This document shows positions 50,840 to 64,000 of a stretch of 64,000 bases of DNA, piece by piece; position 1 is the stretch's first letter; each line of letters starts with the position of its first letter. Under the pieces are notes generated by a model, which saw only the letters and a list, made by a program, of their open reading frames with translations, was not told where the DNA came from and did no database searches. The position numbers and the translations under genes were made by a program. Origin of the DNA: Paralichthys olivaceus (taxonomy: Eukaryota > Chordata > Actinopteri > Pleuronectiformes > Paralichthyidae); the NCBI RefSeq assembly GCF_024713975.1, contig NC_091096.1, positions 17,766,458 through 17,830,457 on the forward strand, in the 5' to 3' direction.

Positions 50840-53800
50840 GTAAGTGTGGCTGTGGATGTTTCTTTATCCTCTTTATATTGCACTCAGTGAGACAGGAGAA
50901 AAAAAGTTTGGCCGTGCGTAAAAGTTCCTTGCGCACTGACACACCGCCATATTCCCTCGGAGTGGCCTCTCAAGGAGTACTAACTACTTCTTTGTTCTTT
51001 TTTTGAGGGGGGATATAAATTTCTCTCTGCCACCCACTCCTCCACCAGGGCCTGAATTTGACAACCTCTCATTCGGCTCAAAGTTCACACACATCAGTCA
51101 TTCCAAAAGGATTAATGGCAATTTCTCACTGAAAACACCCTGCACTGCTCACACTGGATCTTATAATTATAGGCATTATTGTGACCTCGCCTTGCTAAAG
51201 CTCATTTTATCTCATGTGCTGACAGTTATTTTGCTGGTGTTTTTGTGAAATGTCCTTTAGGGGTGCAAGGTATTGTTTTCAAGTTTCCCACTGGGATCAC
51301 TTACCTAAAGCAGGTGGATTTCTTTAGTTTGCAGCTTGGTGTATTTTAGTGCACACAATTTCTGAAGAAAATTAAAAACAAGACAGTCATATCCTACAGT
51401 AACATCAATTTAATACTTGCCTTGACACATATGGGAGGCATTTCACCACATGATGAATGACAATGTAATGATAAGGCTGACATTTCTAAGTTAGTGTTGT
51501 TGATGCACAACTTGCATGGCTGGATGACCCCAGTTCATTTTGTTGTGAAAGGCCTCAGATACCAACCACTTGCATGTTTGTTTTTGCTGCTGCTGCCGCT
51601 GTGCAGTAGGTTTTCTCCAGTGAAAAGTGTTAACTGGTTATAAATATCATGTTGAACATGGCTAGCAGCTAGTGAAGAGCCCTGGAGTGACAATAATTTC
51701 ACACCAGTTAGCAATGATGCAAACATCCACAATGAAGTCACACACAAAAAAAGTTCATGGGAAAATCATCCCATACTACGGTCAAAGAACATGACATGGA
51801 AGTGACGACAGATTCTGAGAAGAAGAAAACACACACCACACTTTTTTAAACAATTTAACCCAACGCTGCTTGGAAGCGTAGCCCATTCAGTACAGTTTAA
51901 ATGGGACTGCGCAAACTTCCTTAAAATAATCCCTGCTGGAGAGCGGAACTCCTCCGAGCTCGTCCATCCCCCAATGCATGCCCCCCTGAAAAAACAAACA
52001 AAAAAAGTACTTTCGTTAAGGCCTGGGAGGCATCTGACTGAAAAGACCACCCCCTCCTATTTTTTCTGTCTCCTTTTCAGTGTTCCAGGCCCACTCCCCT
52101 CTCCTCCTTGTATCTTCCATTCAATTAGAAAGGCGTTAGTTGACCATTGTTATTCTGAGCAGGCTTGATGGCTTCATTGGAGGTCTCCATTGGAGCTCAT
52201 TAACTAAATGGCCATTCTGCTCACACTAGGTCATACATACCACCATTGCATGGTCTACCTCCATGCTTTTGACCCCCAAAGTTATTTTTTAGGAATAATG
52301 TTTTTTTCTCCTCATTTTATTTTCTATATTTTTTTATTTCTTTAAAACTTTGGTTGACACAATAGGTATAATAGAGAAAAAAATCATAATAGTTGGACTA
52401 TAAAGTTACTAACAAACTAAACGAATAGTCTGATATTAAGTTTGTCTTGAGTGGATTTTTATCAGTCTATTACCTTGTCCCTGCTTTATTTTGACTTGTA
52501 TCAGTCGTATAAAAACGCTTTTGTTACCTTGTGTTTCTTGACCAGCAAAACAAAAGCTGAAAATCAAAACGGCTTTTCTGGTTCCTCGTGACAAAGTAGC
52601 AAATAATTGGAGAGGATTTAAAATTTGAAGGTATAATCCTCCATGTTATGGAAGAAGAAATGAGGTCAATGGGACAGAGTGAGCTGGCTATGTCAATCAT
52701 CGCCGTGGCAGAAAACAAGCAGGCAGACAATGGCTGGCATACTTAGCAGATGTCTGAAGGTCCCTACATCGCCCTGTGCTCACGGCTTAGTGTGAATGCA
52801 GTGCATTTGATTGATGAGAGGATTGTTTCAGTGCCTGTTTAGGCTCAAAGTCAGGGGTTTGGTTTGTTTACACCTGTGGATAAAGTTGAATACAGTCAGA
52901 TATACTGGATGCTTTTTACAAGTGGCTTGCACCCACGTCAGGGCAATGACTTAGTTTCACTAATGAGCTCTGCAGTTGATCATGCAGTATTGTTCTGTTG
53001 GATATATATGCTGATGGGCTTGTGAGATAAACTTGCCCACAGGGTGAACTAATTAGTGTTGCCACCTCTCTTGCTCTTACAATACAATTTATTTATCTTG
53101 GAAAGCTTCATTGTTACTTTTGGATTTGCTGGTGCGGTGTGGTTTGAGGTTGTACTTGTGCTGCACAAGAGAGTTTATTCCAAATGACAAATGTTTTGAC
53201 GATTAAATGGAAATTTAAATTTCGGCTTGTCTAAACATAATATAATACCGACAGAAAGTTGTGCAAAATGTAATCAGGATCACAGCATGTCTGCAGAGAC
53301 ATATTAGTTTGCCAAATGTGGCTAACGTTAGCAGTTCTAGCACCAGTAGCCCTCTAACTTTTAGGCAAACATCAACATACTATTTAATTAGACACAGTCT
53401 ACACACCACCGCATTTTCATTGTCTAGATAAAAAAATACTTTGCTGATGTTATGAGATGTAGTTTTTTTCAGTTTCCAACATGCTAGTTGTTAATATTCC
53501 GATTTGCACGGGTAGAGGCAGGATTTCCATCTAGTGTGTGAGTTAGTGTTTTACGTTAATGAAATTTCAATAATAACATAAAACGGCCAGTATTAGTACC
53601 GATCAGACAAATTAGCGAGTGTAGGAACAGTCAATCATTTAGCCAACAGAACGTGTGCATTCCTACTTGAGGCACATTCAAATAATGTCTCTCAAACACA
53701 TTATGCGAGGCTAGTCAACAGAGATAGATGTATAGATATTTTATATATTTTTTTCTTTATTAATCCTGTGGGAACTGTTTCATACTGTAGCTGTGAGCCC

Positions 53801-56800
53801 AGGTTAGATGACTAACTATTATTTGGTAATTGTAGATAGAACAGTGTGTGCTTAGTGTGTATTTTTACATTTCCTGCATGTATCTGTTTACAACTCCCCC
53901 TTCTGGTCTGAGAACGTAGTAGAGTTGCGTAATGTTAAAGCTATGAAGAACAGTATAATGCTCACATACATACCAGTATTTAAAAGAACACCCTGTTAAA
54001 TAATAGATACAAGATGTTGCACAAGAGTCGCTGTGCAGCAAATTTCACTCCACATTGTGCTACATGAAGGATTTGAGGCCTGAACTTTTAAATTTGGATG
54101 TGGCAACCCTATCATGAGCAATGAGAGACAGGCCTACATGGGATCAGCTCAGAGTTCCCCTGGGGGCCAAGCATAACTGATTTAAAGCCTGCTCGGAGCT
54201 GACATTCCGCTGTAATCCACCGAGAGCTGAGGAGGAGGTTTTATGTTTGCAGAGATGTTCCACCAGACTTCTGCCTGCCATGGTCTGCGGAGCCAAAATA
54301 GTTTTTTCCCTCTACGAAGTCAACTCGACAAATCCAGCTCATTGTTTGTCGATTCATTGATGTGATTATCGCCACATTGTTCCCGTAGCGACCAACCAGT
54401 GCCAGATTTAACTACGCTTGACACCATCTCTTGTCAGCTTCACCAGCACTCAGAGATAATTCTGCTAGTACATCATCATCGTCACTAAAGAGTGAAATGC
54501 CTCTTGTGTGTGAGAGGTGGCGAGTGAGTGAGAGCGAGGTTAGCCACTCAAATATATCTTCATCAAATGCTGCAGTGGGACACTTCATCTCTCGGGCATG
54601 ATTGTTGAATAAAAAAATAGTTGGAGACTGAAATATGAATGGCAAGGCTGTATTAGTCTGAACATGTCAGGGGCTATGTTTGCATGCCTCTCCGACTTCT
54701 TTTTTTTTTTTTTGCCTTCCCATTCTTTCTGCTGCTTTTGGTGCTTAAAAATGTGCAGACAAAGAAAAGTCAACACAGACATTGTCCCGCTGAATAAAAG
54801 GGCCTCTCCCTGCATAAGCAAAGCCTGTTTGTGTTGAGGTGTCTTTTCATCAGGTGGCTCACTTGGAATTTCGCCCACCTTGCTGCGGGTGTGTGTGTGA
54901 ATGTGCACACATGCATCCATGCGTGCTGCACGTTTGTGTGTGTGTAAAGTCTGTGAGTGTGGGGGGGCGGGTGGGCATTCAGGTGAGGCTATGTGGATAC
55001 TCTTGCAACAGAGGGAACAGTGTGCCGGACTGGGCTCACATTCAGACAACCCTCAGTGTTGTAGCCCTGAATGTTAGCGCACAAATATTTTTGCAACCAA
55101 GCGCTGTGTCAACAGAGCGAACATTTTTGACAGGGTTTATAGTTTTTGAAAGATTTTTTTCTTCAAAGTTAAACACATCTACATCATTTCAGCGGCCCTG
55201 TTCAATTAGGAACAGATCGCCAGCGACCGCAGAAATGCCATCGCTGGCTAAGAGCTCTTGCAGGGAGTGATTCAGTTTGATAATGAACTCTTTGCTTGTG
55301 CTCGAGAAAATTGAATTGAAAATCGCAAAAAAGTTTGGAAATATTAAACTAATGTCGATTTTGTTTGCGAGAGATGAGAAGATGTTTTGGATATAATTGA
55401 CATTTTAAAAATGGAGCATTTTGATTGATTACCCTTCAACCTTTTACGCATTTGAACAACTGTATATCTCAGCAACCTTAATAGTACACAGGGGTTATCA
55501 AGGTCACATGTAATTAGTGTAACACAAAGTAGTGGGTTGTGGGGATTTTATTGCCATAACATGTTTCTAATGTTCCACTTTACACATAAATCACTGGCGA
55601 CGCAACAAACCACTTAAACTCTGCAGCTTCATGCAGAATCTTTCCTGTGGAGTTTTACAAGCAGTTTGCATTTTGTGCTCATGCTCACTTCATAACAGCA
55701 CTCATGTAGAACTATGTGAAATGGTGTCAGTCCTGGTCTGTTTCCTTCCCTGTTTGGTCTCGGTGGAAAGTGCGAGCTGGCGTCAATTCCTCCTGCTACC
55801 CCATAGCCCGCTCGCTACCTAAACCCACCCGCCCACCCTTCCGCCTGACATTAGAAATTCTGTTTATAGCGCTCTCTGGCTCTCGAGCGCGGGGCCCGTC
55901 AGGAGCATCTCAGCACCCTTTGAGGAATGGATAACCAACATCTCCCCTCTCCAGCCGCAGACTCCCCATGTTCAGTGACATCAATGAATCCCTTTGATGT
56001 GCCAAGATGAATATGTGTGCAAATGTGTTTTTATCAATTTATGTGTTTTTCTCATTTGCTATGTTTGGCCAGAGCTGCTGCATAGTTCGGTACGTTGCTT
56101 CTCCTCGCGAAAAATTTTGGGGCAAACTTGTGTTTGAGTTGAGAGACATTTGGCCAGAGGTGAACACGTCTAACACACCCGAGCTGACACCGAGATTTCC
56201 TCTTTTCTTTACAGCGTTGTGAGTGTTTAAAGATGTCGACTGTGTCTGTTCAATATATGAACAAACAAACTCCTGTTGCAGACTTGGATATAAAAGCAAA
56301 AACAAAATGTCTACCTATTTGCTGAGTAAACTGCAGGTCACGTCCTCACATATTCAGTGGTGCATAGTTTCTGCAGGGTTGAGCTGGTACAAGACTCAAT
56401 GGCCGAGGAGTTGAGGTTGAAGAAATTGAAATTCAAACCTCACTGTCTCCATGCAGATAATAATTATCAGGAAAAGTGACAGAAAAGCTTTGACACATGT
56501 TGGATGATGGAGGTGGAGACGTGTATCACGTGTCATGTGAATACCATGTTATCGTTGTCTGTTTAATGGCATTAACATGGAGTCTCTGTGTGGGGGATGG
56601 GATCCTAGGTTTGTCAAGAGTCCGCCTCTGTAACCACAGTCCTGAAATTATCCCTTAAAAACAAACAGGAGATCTTTGCCATTTGTATTCTCTTATCTGT
56701 GTCATGTAATAAGCTAGTTAGTCAAACTAAATAAGTGAGTGGAATGAATTGGTTATTTTCCAGGGGTGGGGAGAGCAATAGAAAATTGTAATCAAGTAGA

Positions 56801-59800
56801 TTACTTAAACTCTGTTTTGATTCAAGTAGAATCAAAATTACATATAACTCAGAAAAAATATAAAAGTAAGTCAGTTCAAATCTACTTCAAGAATACGTCC
56901 ATACATCACATTTTTTTTGAAAAAGGAAGTTGAGGTGTAAAATGTCACATGCTAATAGAAATGATAAACATTTTTAGTTCTCTGTGGTATGTTTACACCA
57001 CAGCAGGTGAAAATAGATTTTCTGGAGCAATATTAAACTATATAAATCAAATAGCTGCCACCTCTTAATTAACTAGCAGCAAAATAAATAAAGTTTTATT
57101 TGAAGATGTAGAAAACAATGCCCTCCGTCCAGTCCAATGCACTGCAAAGACATCCATAAAATACTCAATGCAAAATATAAGAAGAAGATTATAGATAATA
57201 TAAATATTGTCCACAGAGACGCTCTGTCTCACTGCAGACTCCTGCGTTTACAAACTCTGAGCTGGATAAAATCGTCAGGATAATAAAGGTAGCGCACACT
57301 CCAGCTGGTGTCTTCTTTGCTGCAGTTGCTTATTTAGCCTTTTTTAATTTGTCACAAGTTACATCATAACTTCATCGTGTGACTTAAAGTACAGCTAGGT
57401 AAAATATTTCAAGATGCTGAAGTTAGAGTGAAAATACAGATTTTAAATATTTTTATCAAGTTAAAGTAGCTGCTGGAAGAATTTTCGCTTAAAACAATAC
57501 TAAAATAATTGTTAATCAAATAAGTACCAGATTCGTTTTCAGTTAATTGTTTTCAGATCTAGACAATCTAGATGAACTGATAATGAACAAAGTTTTACTT
57601 GCAGCCACACACTGTATAATGTAATGTAAGTGATGAAACTGCAGGGGGAATGACAGTAAACCGTGCTGTTCAGACTGTCCCATAAAAGTGCATGTGGGCC
57701 TTTTTCATACCTATAACCACTACTGTTTAGCTCACATAAAGAAATGTTTTCCCTCCATAATTGTGCCTTAAATGCTTCGCTCCATGCTAATAAAACATGA
57801 TTATACAGCAGGAAGAAAAAGAAAAATCTCTAAACAGGGTTTCATCAGTCTGGTATTCCAAGCAGCTGTTTTCAGTTTAAGCTCTGCAGGCAGCAGGAGA
57901 GGGAGAGCGAGCAGGCAGGAGGAGAGATTGTTGATGAGATGTGGTGGTGGGAGCATAAACTGGGGCAGATACGGGTCCTGCGATTCCTCTGCCTGTTATC
58001 CTGAGGTGGGCCGGCTTCCAGACCTTGAGGCAGTCGCAGCCCAATCAGCAAACAGCAGGAGTCTATCAGATCATGCACGTAGCATCAGTAATGTAAGATT
58101 TGTATCAAGCTTCGCTTCAGTTCACGTACAGGGCATAAAAACGCTCCCTCCTCACAGACGGTCTGTTAAAGGCCATGTCGTACAGTATGTGTGTAGTATC
58201 AGTGAGGTTGTAGTGGTCATACTAAATTAAGAAGTGGATGGATATCCGTCGAGGATGAGGTTAGTTGACAGCGAGAAGTGCAGCTGTTTCTTCTTGTTGA
58301 AGTTATAAATCAGTCTGGCTGCTTCGCTCCGAGTCTATAACCGAGCAGCAGGTTGGGCCTGCTGGCGTGGCTCATGTCCCCTGACGGATAAATGTCACTT
58401 CAACATGTTGCTCTTGCAATCACGTGCGGCCCACTGCACAGACATTTGACTTGGTTAGTTTTTACTTCCCTACATGATTATGACAATATAGCATTGTGCT
58501 GTAGCATAGATCCATGACATCTAAAAAAAGACATGTACACATTTTATAAACTTACAGCTGTAACTGCTGAGAGGAGCGGGCCATCTGCAATCAGATTTTA
58601 CCTCTGGCTCTAAAAACACATGTAGTGGATTGTATGATCGGCGACAAAAATCTTAAAGAGAGAAACAGGAGCGTTTCCATGTTGAAAACAGTCCACGTGT
58701 CACTGTGGGGATACATTCACTAGGATTCTCTGACATACAATGATGTATTTTAAGCTTAAAAAGGTGGTTGAAGTTTAATTATTTTTAGGATTTTGCATAT
58801 GCAGTATGTAATAGTTAGTTTGACCAGTAGTTTTGAAGGTAGAACCAGTAAAAACAGATTTTATTGTAGTTATTTTAGCTGCTATTGTCAGCGTAAATGT
58901 ATTCTCTAAACATAAATGTGTTTATTTGTATGGGATTTTCATGACCTATTTAATTTAATTTATATTGTTTTGGCGGCCACAGATGTCCATGTGTGATAGT
59001 TTCTGATCATGTTACAGCATTGGGGGGCCAGCTGAGTTTTCCCATTGGCCTTTGCTCTTTAAAAATGACTTGGCCAAACAGTTTCTATTATTGGACTCCT
59101 TAATAAACCAAATCTAGAGACGTTTCGGACAAACTATAGCTACTTTCCATAGAAGGCAGTTTCCAGGCACACCTCTTTCTACGGCTTCTCTCCTCACTGA
59201 GTGGCAGAGAGGCGGAGCAGCAGTTTATCCAGATGGAGGCCGTGCACACTGTGTGTGAGACAAAAGATGCCTTCACACATGCAATGCAACCCTGAACTTT
59301 TCTATTTATTAAGCTGAGGAGCTGTTTGTGTGAACGCAAAATGTCCAAATCAGCCAGAACGGACATTAAATGAAATTTATCCTGCCCTCTTCCAAGTAAA
59401 AAGTCCATGCAATGTGTCTAATAGAGTCATGCACACAGATAAAGGCCGATATTACGCAATGATGTCATGCATATGTTAATTTGGAATACTGCGGTTCTAC
59501 AAGATCTCAGCTATGTCCACAATTTTGCACATCAATCATACACGGTCCAGACCATGTACAGTTGAGTTATGGTGTGATACAACAATTTTGTTATAGGAAG
59601 AGGTTAAAACATATATAAGAAAAATTTTCCCATGAGATGAGGCCACATATTGATAATAAGTTAACGACTGGGTGCCCCTTGCTTCCCCCAGTTACCCTCT
59701 TAAACCAATTGTACTTGTTAAGAAGTCACAATGTTCTGCAGAGCATCAAATTCGATTAAAGCCCAGCAAAGGCACAAGTCATCTAAAATGTGTAGCCTCC

Positions 59801-61879
59801 TTATCTCCGGCCAGACTTGTGGATCCTGTTAGAATAAACAGCAGAAGCAGCAGAAACTTCTGATGGGCTGATATTTTTACATCGGTCTTGGCCTGAGGAT
59901 GCAGCACTCTTTCCTGACCTTATCTACTCAATTTAAAATTATGAGGTAATGTTCTTGATTAGTTATGAGTAATGGCTGTGGTTAGGGGCCTTGTGCTCCT
60001 CAGACATAAGACACTCTTTAGCGATAGCACCATTTCCCCCTTGTGACTGCCTCAGATGATCAGCATGATTGGGTTTCTTTGTTCTGAGATTTTGGGATTC
60101 GATCATGTACTCAGGTTGATCTTTGCATCCTATCTTTTTGAGAATTGTTTATGATAAAGAATGAGGCGGATCTCGTAGCAGGCGACGGCGATGGAGGGAG
60201 TAGGTTGGATGGCAGCTCCAAGCCTCCTCTGACATAATCCCTACAAATGTGACTGACTTATTTGCTTCAAATTTAGAGTAGCTACATTAGAAAAAAAGAT
60301 CTAATCAGCCCTATATGACATGGAGTAGGCCAAGGAGCCCTTTTGTTTGATTTGTACATGGGATGGAGGGGCTGGCTATTGGAAATCCCTGAAGCAGGCT
60401 TTAGGGGCAGGTCTGATTCTCGTGTGAATTGGGAAAGCTCTATAGCTCTCGGCTGACTTGACTGGGGCTGTATGGGTGTGTTGGCAGGGGGAGCGCCGGT
60501 CATGAATAGGGTCTTTGACTACCTCAGACTTGCCCTGAAAGGCAGGACAAAGACCCTAGGGCAACGGCTTAGAGCCTCACAGCTGAGCTACAGAATGCTT
60601 GGCCCAGTCTTCCTCCCTCCTTGCCTGATTTAAATACTACAGTGGCTTTCAGCATTCTGGCGACGGAGGCCCGCATTCACCGCAGCACATTTACCATCAA
60701 CTTTTCTCTGTTTGTGTTTACAGTGTGCTAATGCCGGGGCCTGTTTACGTAACCCATTGTACAGAATCCATCAGCGGTGATGCTGAAAATGCATCAGTGA
60801 CTCCTAAAACTGCCTGAAGATTAACTTCATGTTGCTCTTATTAAGCAGAATTTATTTTGCTCCACACTAACTGCTGGCATATGTGTTTCTTGCTGCTAAA
60901 CACAACTCCTCTCTAATTATGGAGCATTCTTGTTTATCTCCATTCAAGATGGCGATATTGCCCAATGAACAAGACGTAACTCGGTGCACAACTCTAACTG
61001 CTCGATTGTTTTTGACAGATTGGTACGACTCTTCGGCTTTCGAGATTTGCAGGGGCAGAATAAAAAGCCATAAATCTTTTCTGCAGAGTTAATGGGGTTA
61101 TTTGAGTCCTGTCCAGACACTCTCTCCCCACAGAGTGTCTAGTTTCAGATGTCACTCAGAGCTTTGTTTGCCTCCCAGGGTGAAGGGTTAGAGGTTAAGG
61201 TTCAGGGCCAGTTGGCTGAGTGGCCACAAAAGCCCAGGCTTCCCCTCAGCACATCCGATCTCTTCTTCCACAGTAACGTGCGGTCTCAATGAAGGGATCA
61301 GTTTGCAACATTTGTCTCCTCTTATTATAACCTTAAATTAATTCTCACTTGTTATGGTGTGGTTCACAGTTTCACAAGAAGCTTAGATTCTGGGCTTTTA
61401 AACTGTAATTGTGTCTCAGTGGTAACTTGTGTAATTACTCAGTTACAATTCTCAATTTGTTTTATTGCTTTTGTTGTCCAGCTACTGTTTCGTATTATTC
61501 CCTAAGAAATTAAGAAACAATCACATTATTTGTAGAATTCGAGAATTTTTGCAAAAAACATCTTATCTTCTCTTCCTCTGTCGACGTCAGTCACATTTCT
61601 AACTGAAGAAAAAACTTTTCAGTTTCTTTGTTCAAAACTTTGTGAGCCCACAGCCTCACCCTTGTCAGCCCCCACCCACAATCTCAACTTTTCTCCCTGC
61701 CCACCCCCTCCCACCCCCCACCCAAACATATCCTGCAGCCAGGTTTATTATGCCGTTTCACGCAGACCAAAATTGCAGCTGCATGGAGAACAATCTGGAG
61801 CACATTAGCTCAGGCGCTGTGATTTATAAATTGTTTCTCAGGCCATAAATCCCTGCTGTAATTGTGCACAAGCACCCCT

Positions 61880-61945
61880 CTCCCTCTCTCTCTTTCTCTT
61901 TCCCTCATCGTTCTCTCTCTCTGTCCGTTTCTCCCTCTCTCTTGA
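61880..61945. repeat. CT-rich microsatellite
   Basis: CTCTCTCTTT-type repeats with TTCC interruptions. Seen directly. Confidence 0.85.
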
Positions 61946-63254
61946 GTAGCTTACAGTTCTTGGGTTAACACTTAATTGTTTGCAGAAGTGTGCAGTTTGC
62001 GTTGAGGAGAGGTTTGCAGCATTGTGGATCACTTTTTGGGGTGCTCACCGAAAATAGCACTTCATTAAAGATAAACTTTCCTCCTCGTTTTTTAATTTAT
62101 TTTTTTGCTTTTCCCTAAACCTTCTCCGTCAGGTGGTGCGAGCCAAAAGTCCAAAACGGGGACGTGAGCATTTGTCTTCAGCTGCATGTTGCTGTGATTC
62201 GTGCTCTGCATTCCTGAATCCTGTGTAATTGTAAGGGGCCTCTCCTAAACTCTGTCCCTGGGAATCTGATATTTACAGCAGCCCCTGATCGTAATCACCT
62301 TGCCGTTCTCATTATACTGTATTGAAACTGAAAGATAGCAGCAGCTGTATGTATTGTATTAAATAGCATGTCCAGCCTTGAGCTCTCTGTGGGTCTGGTT
62401 AATGTAGTGAAGACATTTTCTGTCTCTGAAAACTGGAACAGCCGATATTAATCAATGTGAGTTTGTCAGTAACATCTCCCTTTTCTCACAATGAGTTAAG
62501 AGTAATTTCTGTAATATCAACAGATGAGAAATTCTGACGTTCTAAAGTGCTTGCCTCATGTTTCAACTCCATTACTTTTGCTTCGCTTTCAAGAAACTTG
62601 ATGTTCCTTGAAGAGGAAGAACCCAACCTCATGCTCCAAAGGCTTTTCCTCCAACCCATGAAAACCTATACGATCTTTACTGGAAAATGTATTCTATGCA
62701 AAGTTCCAGACGTGTAAGACGAGCCCACGGATGTGAGCGTGAATTGAATTTATGGACGAACCCCATCACTAGATCATGATATAGCACTCAATACAGCTAC
62801 GAGCAGCATGATGAAAATGAAGCCTCTAGATTTCAGGGGGAATGACTTTTACAAATGTTTCAGGTATAAAGACCAATGCTTTGGCCACGTTCCAGACCTC
62901 CCTGCAGTCTGCTGACAATGCACATAACTAATCCTCTGGAATGTCATGGTAGTAACTTGTGCGCTGTGCCGCACTTCGTAGGGGTTTAAAACTACCTTTA
63001 AAAATATTGTCTTATTCAGCTAGATCCAAGCATTGAGATGTGGACATTTGCTAGAAGATTAGTTTCTACCTGTTAATTTAATAGATTTTTTAACAGTTTT
63101 TTTTGTCATGTCCCTAAATGCTTCTAAAAGCATTAATACATGATAGGGCTTTTCATTTCTAACAGTCGGTGTCTGTGTCCATGTGTACGATGGGACCGGG
63201 CATACCTGTGGCTGGTGAATGTGTCTGTGTGTGTTTGAGTAGGACAGACCCGAA

Positions 63255-63290
63255 GGGGGGAGGCGGGCGGCGGGCGGCGGGCGGCGGGGG
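63255..63290. repeat. GGCGGGC minisatellite-like run
   Basis: Four near-identical GGCGGGC units within a G-rich stretch, on the plus strand. G-rich tracts continue at 63500-63585. The overlapping open frames are simple-sequence artefacts. Confidence 0.85.
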
Positions 63291-64000
63291 TGAGGCAAGG
63301 AGGAGACGCAGAGAGAGTGAAGTGAGCAGGGTTAGCAGTGGGGTGATAGGGATGTCAGGTAGTAAAAACTGAGATGAGGCAGAGCCCAGAAGTCTGCGGG
63401 GCCTGGAGATTTGCGCCTGCACTCGGGAGAGCAAACACAGGAGGCATCTGCAGGCAGCTGTGTGTACGTGTGTGCATGTGTGTGTGTAAGAGAGAGAACG
63501 GGGGAGGGGCCGCCCCTGCTCAGGACAGGGGGGGTGGGGGTGTGGAGCTGGGTGGTGGTGAGGAGAGAGCGAGGAGGCGGGGGTGGAGTGAACACAATCA
63601 GCCCTCTGTTTTCATAAGACTTGTGGTATGTGAGAGCAGAAACAAATGTGTTTAATTTAGGCCCTTTTTCTCCCTCTTGCCTTCTCCACCATACACCCAC
63701 TTATGCCCACCTCCGCTTCTCAAAACTGACTTTTTCCCTTCGAGATGCCTCAGTGCCTCTCCTGCCTCCGTCAGCTGCACTCGGGAAGAAGTTTTTGAGA
63801 AAAGAGCCAAGAAAAGCAAAAAAAAAAGTGGGGGAAACAATCACCCACTGTGCCCTGTCAGGGAAAAAAAAGACAAACTCTTAGCAAATGTATTCAAAGT
63901 TACTCTCGGAGAGTTGGGGTAAATATTTATCTGCGATTTCTGGAAAAAGAAGAAGAAAAGTATTATTTTTATGTCTTCGCAGTGACTTGATTGCTGTGCT

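Larger units (their letters stand above)
50840..64000. other. tcf7l1: tcf7l1 intron 3, at least 13.1 kb, incomplete
   Basis: The donor GTAAGTGT at 50840 opens an intron that does not close in the window. I looked for an exon encoding the next TCF7L1 block (LQMKWPLLDV) and did not see it. Contents seen: a fish repeat at about 56755-57620 made of ATTACTTAAACTC/AAGTAGATT motifs, CT-rich DNA at 61880-61945, a GGCGGGC array at 63259-63288, and two non-repetitive stretches at about 60625-60990 and 61725-61870 with clustered transcription-factor-like motifs. Confidence 0.75.

Noticed and set aside
55985..55998. CCTTTGATG as a TCF/LEF autoregulatory site in tcf7l1 intron 3
   Set aside because: A single short motif is expected by chance many times in 13 kb.
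50840..64000. Exon 4 of tcf7l1
   Set aside because: No sequence encoding the expected LQMKWPLLDV block was seen; it probably lies beyond the window.

Overview
The window looks like nuclear DNA of a teleost fish, probably a percomorph. It has vertebrate genes with GT-AG introns, a headless-type Tcf7l1 start, Gmr1-like gypsy debris, and many short inverted-repeat transposons and dispersed fish repeats. I assembled four protein-coding genes by eye from exon translation, splice sites and phase. All exons of the three complete genes join with consistent phases.

Layout. 829-3866 (minus): 5' part of a broken Ty3/gypsy element (LTR, tRNA-Pro-like primer site, gag, integrase, then reverse transcriptase). 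6123-13122 (minus): an ARID5-family transcription factor of seven coding exons, 583 aa. 18300-27449 (minus): drebrin-like actin-binding adaptor dbnl, fifteen coding exons, about 477 aa, with a frame-neutral 75-bp exon beside a long CA repeat. 30757-33910 (minus): ubiquitin-conjugating enzyme ube2d4, seven exons, 147 aa, with a long 3' UTR. 34.2-49.3 kb: a gene-free interval with repeats. 50212 onward (plus): tcf7l1 exons 1-3 and more than 13 kb of its third intron, running off the window.

The genes do not form a pathway. UBE2D4 and DBNL are also close neighbours on human 7p13, whereas TCF7L1 (and ARID5A, if that is the fourth gene) are on human chromosome 2, so the window joins two human synteny blocks. 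The interval between ube2d4 and tcf7l1 and the large tcf7l1 intron are the natural places for regulatory DNA of a developmental Wnt effector, but I cannot test conservation.

Mobile DNA is the other main content: three copies of a roughly 370-bp inverted-repeat MITE, a 776-bp hAT-type MITE with a perfect 8-bp target duplication in a dbnl intron, a decayed hAT-like element 1 kb upstream of tcf7l1, copies of a SINE-like fish repeat (one split by a second repeat), and several microsatellites. I saw no rRNA, tRNA, CRISPR array or clearly new biological system.
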